Source of the DNA: Christensenella sp. UBA4636
Lineage (GTDB): Bacteria > Bacillota > Clostridia > Christensenellales > Borkfalkiaceae
Assembly (NCBI GenBank): GCA_002405915.1
Contig: DHMS01000046.1
Span: 10,184 to 74,183, forward strand
Length of the DNA stretch: 64,000 bases
Direction: 5' to 3'
Shown: piece by piece, positions 61,735 through 64,000 of the stretch
Layout: the number at the start of each line of letters is the position of its first letter
How positions within the stretch are numbered: position 1 is the stretch's first letter
The notes under the pieces: generated by a model
Databases searched by the model: none
Told to the model about the DNA's origin: nothing
Seen by the model: only the letters and a program-made list of their open reading frames with translations
Made by a program: the position numbers and the translations under genes

Positions 61735-61763
61735 TAGTATGCTTTCCGCAAAGAATTTTATTC
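61735..61763 (-). promoter_or_regulatory. Sigma-G/F-type forespore promoter of spoVAD
   Basis: On the minus strand GAATA (61763-61759), a 17-base spacer and CATACTA (61741-61735). This fits the published sigma-G consensus (GHATR, 17-18 bases, CATNHTA) at every specified position. Transcription would start at or beside the spoVAD ATG. Confidence 0.65.
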
Positions 61764-61857
61764 GAACAAACTCCGACAAAATCACGAACAACAAAAACTC
61801 CGCCCGCAAACAAGCTATATAAAGCCGTCCGCAAGCGGAAAAATTCAATTATAAATT

Positions 61858-62895
61858 TTAATCGTGTACTACAAAAGTATATTTTATAAACCTTTCGCCG
61901 TTTTCGCCTTTTCTTAAAATCGGCTTTTCGAACGCGAGAGCATAAGAGTTTATTGCGTTCGGCACGAACTGCGGCTCAACGCAAATTCCGTACCCCGCCT
62001 TGTAGTCGCCGCTCTTGCCGTTTCTTGCATCGAGCGAACCCGCCGTATAAAGTTGAAAAGCGGGCGCGTCGCTTTCTACTTTCATTTCAAGCAAGTTATC
62101 TGACGAAAAAATCGAAGCGATATAAAAATCTTTTTCAACCGTGACATCGCTACACCGAGTTACTAAAAAGTTGTGGTCGTAGCCGTTTTTCGTAGCCGTT
62201 TCCGCCGAAAAAGCCTTATCGTTAAAGTAATAATCAACGCTTTTCTCGGTTAAAAAATCAAACGGAGTGCCGATAACGGGAAGTATTTCGCCCGTCGGGA
62301 TAAGCTCGTCGTCCGTCGGCGTATAATATTCGGCGTTCAATTTGATTTTATTTTTCAAAGCCGATTTTCCCTCGCCGTCGAGGTTAAAATACATGTGGCA
62401 AGTCGGGTTAAAAACCGTGTCCTTGTCGCTTTTCGCTTTGTAGCGAATACAAAACCCGTCGCTGTCCGCCGTTATCTCAACGCGATAATCGAGCTTCCCG
62501 GGGTAGCCCTCTTCGCCGTCGGGGCTTACGTAAGACAAAACGACGCCGTTTTTAAAAATTTCAACGTCGTAAAACTTTTTATCGAAGCCGACAACGCCGC
62601 CGTGCAACTGGTTTTTGCCTTCGTTCGCGCTCAAAAAGTATTCTTTTCCGTCGAGCGTAAACTTTGCGTTTTTTATTCTGTTTGCATTCCGTCCCACGTT
62701 CGCGCCTATATAGGCGTTCGCCGCAAGATAGTCCTTGATTTTTTTGAAACCGAGCGCGATATCGCGCCCTTTAAATTTTACATAATTTATAATCGCGCCG
62801 AAAGAAAGGACGCCGAGCGAAATAAAGCCGCAAGAAATTTCATAAATAAAAATTTCCCGTCCGTTATAAAAATCGAATTTTCTTTTCGATACCAT
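61858..62895 (-). CDS. galM: Aldose 1-epimerase (galactose mutarotase)
   Basis: Interconverts the alpha and beta anomers of galactose or glucose. Active-site blocks are GRNANRIKNAKFTLDGKEYFL, KNQLHGGVVGFDKKFYDVE, the catalytic His in FNPTCHMYFNLDG and the catalytic Glu in GICVEPQFVPNAIN. Length is 345 residues. The N-terminal 20 residues (MVSKRKFDFYNGREIFIYEI) are typical. It starts one base after the galE stop, without a ribosome site of its own, so it is coupled to galE. Galactokinase and galT are not in this window. Confidence 0.94.
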   Translation of the reverse strand: MVSKRKFDFYNGREIFIYEISCGFISLGVLSFGAIINYVKFKGRDIALGFKKIKDYLAANAYIGANVGRNANRIKNAKFTLDGKEYFLSANEGKNQLHGGVVGFDKKFYDVEIFKNGVVLSYVSPDGEEGYPGKLDYRVEITADSDGFCIRYKAKSDKDTVFNPTCHMYFNLDGEGKSALKNKIKLNAEYYTPTDDELIPTGEILPVIGTPFDFLTEKSVDYYFNDKAFSAETATKNGYDHNFLVTRCSDVTVEKDFYIASIFSSDNLLEMKVESDAPAFQLYTAGSLDARNGKSGDYKAGYGICVEPQFVPNAINSYALAFEKPILRKGENGERFIKYTFVVHD

Positions 62896-62896
62896 T

Positions 62897-63910
62897 TTAG
62901 TCTTTGTACCCGTGCGGATTCTTCTTTTGCCAGTTCCAGGACGAAGCGCACATATCGTCGAGGTTTAGTTCCGCTTGCCAGCCGAGTTCGCGCTTAGCTT
63001 TCGAAGAATCTGCAAAATTCGAAGCGACGTCGCCGTCGCGGCGGGGCTTGATAACGTACGGAAGTTCGCGCCCGCACGCCTTGGAAAAGGCTTTGATAAC
63101 GTCGAGAACGCTGTACCCTACGCCCGTGCCGAGGTTGTACGCATGCACGCCCTTGGTTTTTACCTTTTCAATCGCGGCGACATGCCCTTTTGCAAGGTCG
63201 ACTACGTGAATATAATCGCGCACGCCGGTGCCGTCCGGGGTCGGATAATCGTTTCCGAAAACGCCCACTTCTTTAAGTTCGCCGATAGCGACTTTCGCAA
63301 CGTAAGGCATAAGGTTGTTCGGTATGCCGTCCGGGTCCTCGCCGATAAGCCCGCTTTCGTGCGCGCCGACCGGGTTAAAGTACCTAAGCAAAATAACGTT
63401 CCAATCGGGGTCGGCTTTGCAGATATCGGCGAGCATAATTTCTTGAAAATACTTGCTCGTTCCGTACGGGTTCGTAGTTCCGCCTATTCTGCAAGTTTCG
63501 TCGAGCGGCAGCCTTTCTGGGTCGCCGTACACCGTTGCGGACGACGAAAACACGAGATTTTTGCAATTATATTCCGTCATAACCTTGACGAGAACGAGCG
63601 TTCCGTTAAGATTGTTGTCATAATAGAAAAGCGGTTTTCTGCACGACTCACCTACGGCTTTCAGCCCCGCAAAATGAATTACGTATTCAATCTCGTTTTC
63701 CGTAAAAATTCTTCTCAACAAATCTTCGTCGCGCACGTCGCCGAAGTAAAATTTCGGTTTCACGCCCGTGATGGCTTCCACCCTTTCCAAAGATTTTTCG
63801 GAAGAATTGTAAAGATTGTCGATAACGACCGTTTCGTAACCTTTTTTGATAAGTTCGACAAGCGTATGCGAGCCGATATACCCGGCTCCGCCCGTAACCA
63901 AAATAGCCAT
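62897..63910 (-). CDS. galE: UDP-glucose 4-epimerase
   Basis: Short-chain dehydrogenase-type epimerase of 337 residues for UDP-glucose and UDP-galactose. The NAD site is [12 protein letters not shown] at residues 4-15, the catalytic Tyr-Lys pair is [10 protein letters not shown] near 147, and the Ser/Thr is in FSSSATVYG. The substrate-binding [29 protein letters not shown] block is intact. GAGGAG lies eight bases before the ATG and forms part of a 23-base direct repeat. It leads the galE-galM pair and supplies sugar nucleotides for the envelope or galactose use. Confidence 0.97.
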   Translation of the reverse strand: MAILVTGGAGYIGSHTLVELIKKGYETVVIDNLYNSSEKSLERVEAITGVKPKFYFGDVRDEDLLRRIFTENEIEYVIHFAGLKAVGESCRKPLFYYDNNLNGTLVLVKVMTEYNCKNLVFSSSATVYGDPERLPLDETCRIGGTTNPYGTSKYFQEIMLADICKADPDWNVILLRYFNPVGAHESGLIGEDPDGIPNNLMPYVAKVAIGELKEVGVFGNDYPTPDGTGVRDYIHVVDLAKGHVAAIEKVKTKGVHAYNLGTGVGYSVLDVIKAFSKACGRELPYVIKPRRDGDVASNFADSSKAKRELGWQAELNLDDMCASSWNWQKKNPHGYKD

Positions 63911-63920
63911 AATTGTTACT

Positions 63921-64000
63921 CCTCGTATAATATGTTCATAGATTAGGTGGTTGAATTTTTCAATTTATTTTGAAACACCTCGTATAATATGTTCATAGAT
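63921..64000. repeat. Two copies of a 23-base direct repeat upstream of galE
   Basis: Identical copies at 63921-63943 and 63978-64000, with a 34-base interval that carries an imperfect inverted repeat (AGGTGGTTGAA near 63945 and TTGAAACACCT near 63970). The first copy contains part of the galE ribosome site. The window ends at the last base of the second copy, so more copies or a longer repeat may follow. Confidence 0.8.

Noticed and set aside
62975..63946. Plus-strand open frame of 323 codons opposite galE
   Set aside because: It is antisense to a fully conserved galE frame, has no family motif, and is rich in Arg, Phe and Val as expected from a mirrored frame in DNA with few TTA/CTA/TCA codons.
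63927..63955. Promoter (TTCAAC, 17 bases, TATTAT) for galE inside the repeat region
   Set aside because: Transcription would begin inside the ribosome site at 63919-63925, so this match is unlikely to drive galE translation; a promoter beyond the window is more likely.
63921..64000. CRISPR array
   Set aside because: Only two repeats and one interval are visible, the repeat overlaps the galE ribosome site, and no cas gene is present. It is listed as a direct repeat only.

Overview
This 64 kb window looks like chromosomal DNA from a member of the Clostridia (Bacillota/Firmicutes). The evidence is RNase J, a ProS of the short type, the rsmB-rlmN-rsgA-rpe-thiN run, MutS2, DUF1846, a rhodanese-less ThiI beside its own cysteine desulfurase, and sporulation genes (spoVAD, spoVAE, yunB). 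I cannot name a genus. The gene gaps and codon style resemble uncultured gut Clostridia, but that is an impression and was not computed. I call 55 protein genes (49 on the minus strand, 6 on the plus strand) and one tRNA. The strong strand bias suggests the window lies within one replichore. I found no insertion sequence, prophage, CRISPR array, rRNA, T-box or riboswitch.

Layout, left to right. 1-4.2 kb: RNase J (cut by the window edge) and valS, both minus. 4.3-6.9 kb: a plus-strand ABC importer with an NMT1/THI5-like lipoprotein, ATPase and permease. 6.9-19.1 kb: a YkvI-like membrane protein, then a long minus-strand run that starts at proS and passes through a CPBP protease, an unknown membrane protein, mnmE, a LysR regulator, cca, an S51-like peptidase, a two-component system and an unknown membrane protein. 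19.3-22.3 kb: transketolase, a 42-residue small ORF and a VanZ-like protein. 22.3-27.1 kb: polA-coaE-lytic transglycosylase-dtd-ferredoxin-like protein. 27.25 kb: tRNA-Leu(CAA).

27.5-41 kb: a tightly packed minus run of pcrA-ligA-yicC-rpoZ-priA-def-fmt-rsmB-rlmN-rsgA-rpe-thiN. It joins DNA repair and restart, translation initiation, rRNA modification, ribosome assembly and cofactor genes. Compared with the usual Firmicutes order, gmk, coaBC and the prpC/prkC phosphatase-kinase pair are absent from their customary places. 41-47.4 kb: a fused ABC exporter, prmA, mtaB, a HIT protein, rpsU and an unknown small gene. 47.6-49.1 kb: a DUF1846 gene alone on the plus strand. 49.2-59.5 kb: pheS-pheT, mutS2, cysteine desulfurase-thiI, a pyridoxal kinase-like gene and an M29 aminopeptidase. 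59.6-63.9 kb: galE-galM followed by spoVAD-spoVAE-yunB, where spoVAD has a promoter matching the forespore sigma-G consensus. The last 80 bases hold a 23-base direct repeat upstream of galE.

Most of the window is housekeeping. The parts least explained by known biology are the two unknown membrane proteins (7985-9016 and 15566-16420), the unknown gene after rpsU, the 42-residue ORF, the altered transketolase cofactor motif, the spoVAD promoter that abuts its start codon, and the repeat at the right edge. I did not see a clear new multi-gene defence or biosynthetic system.
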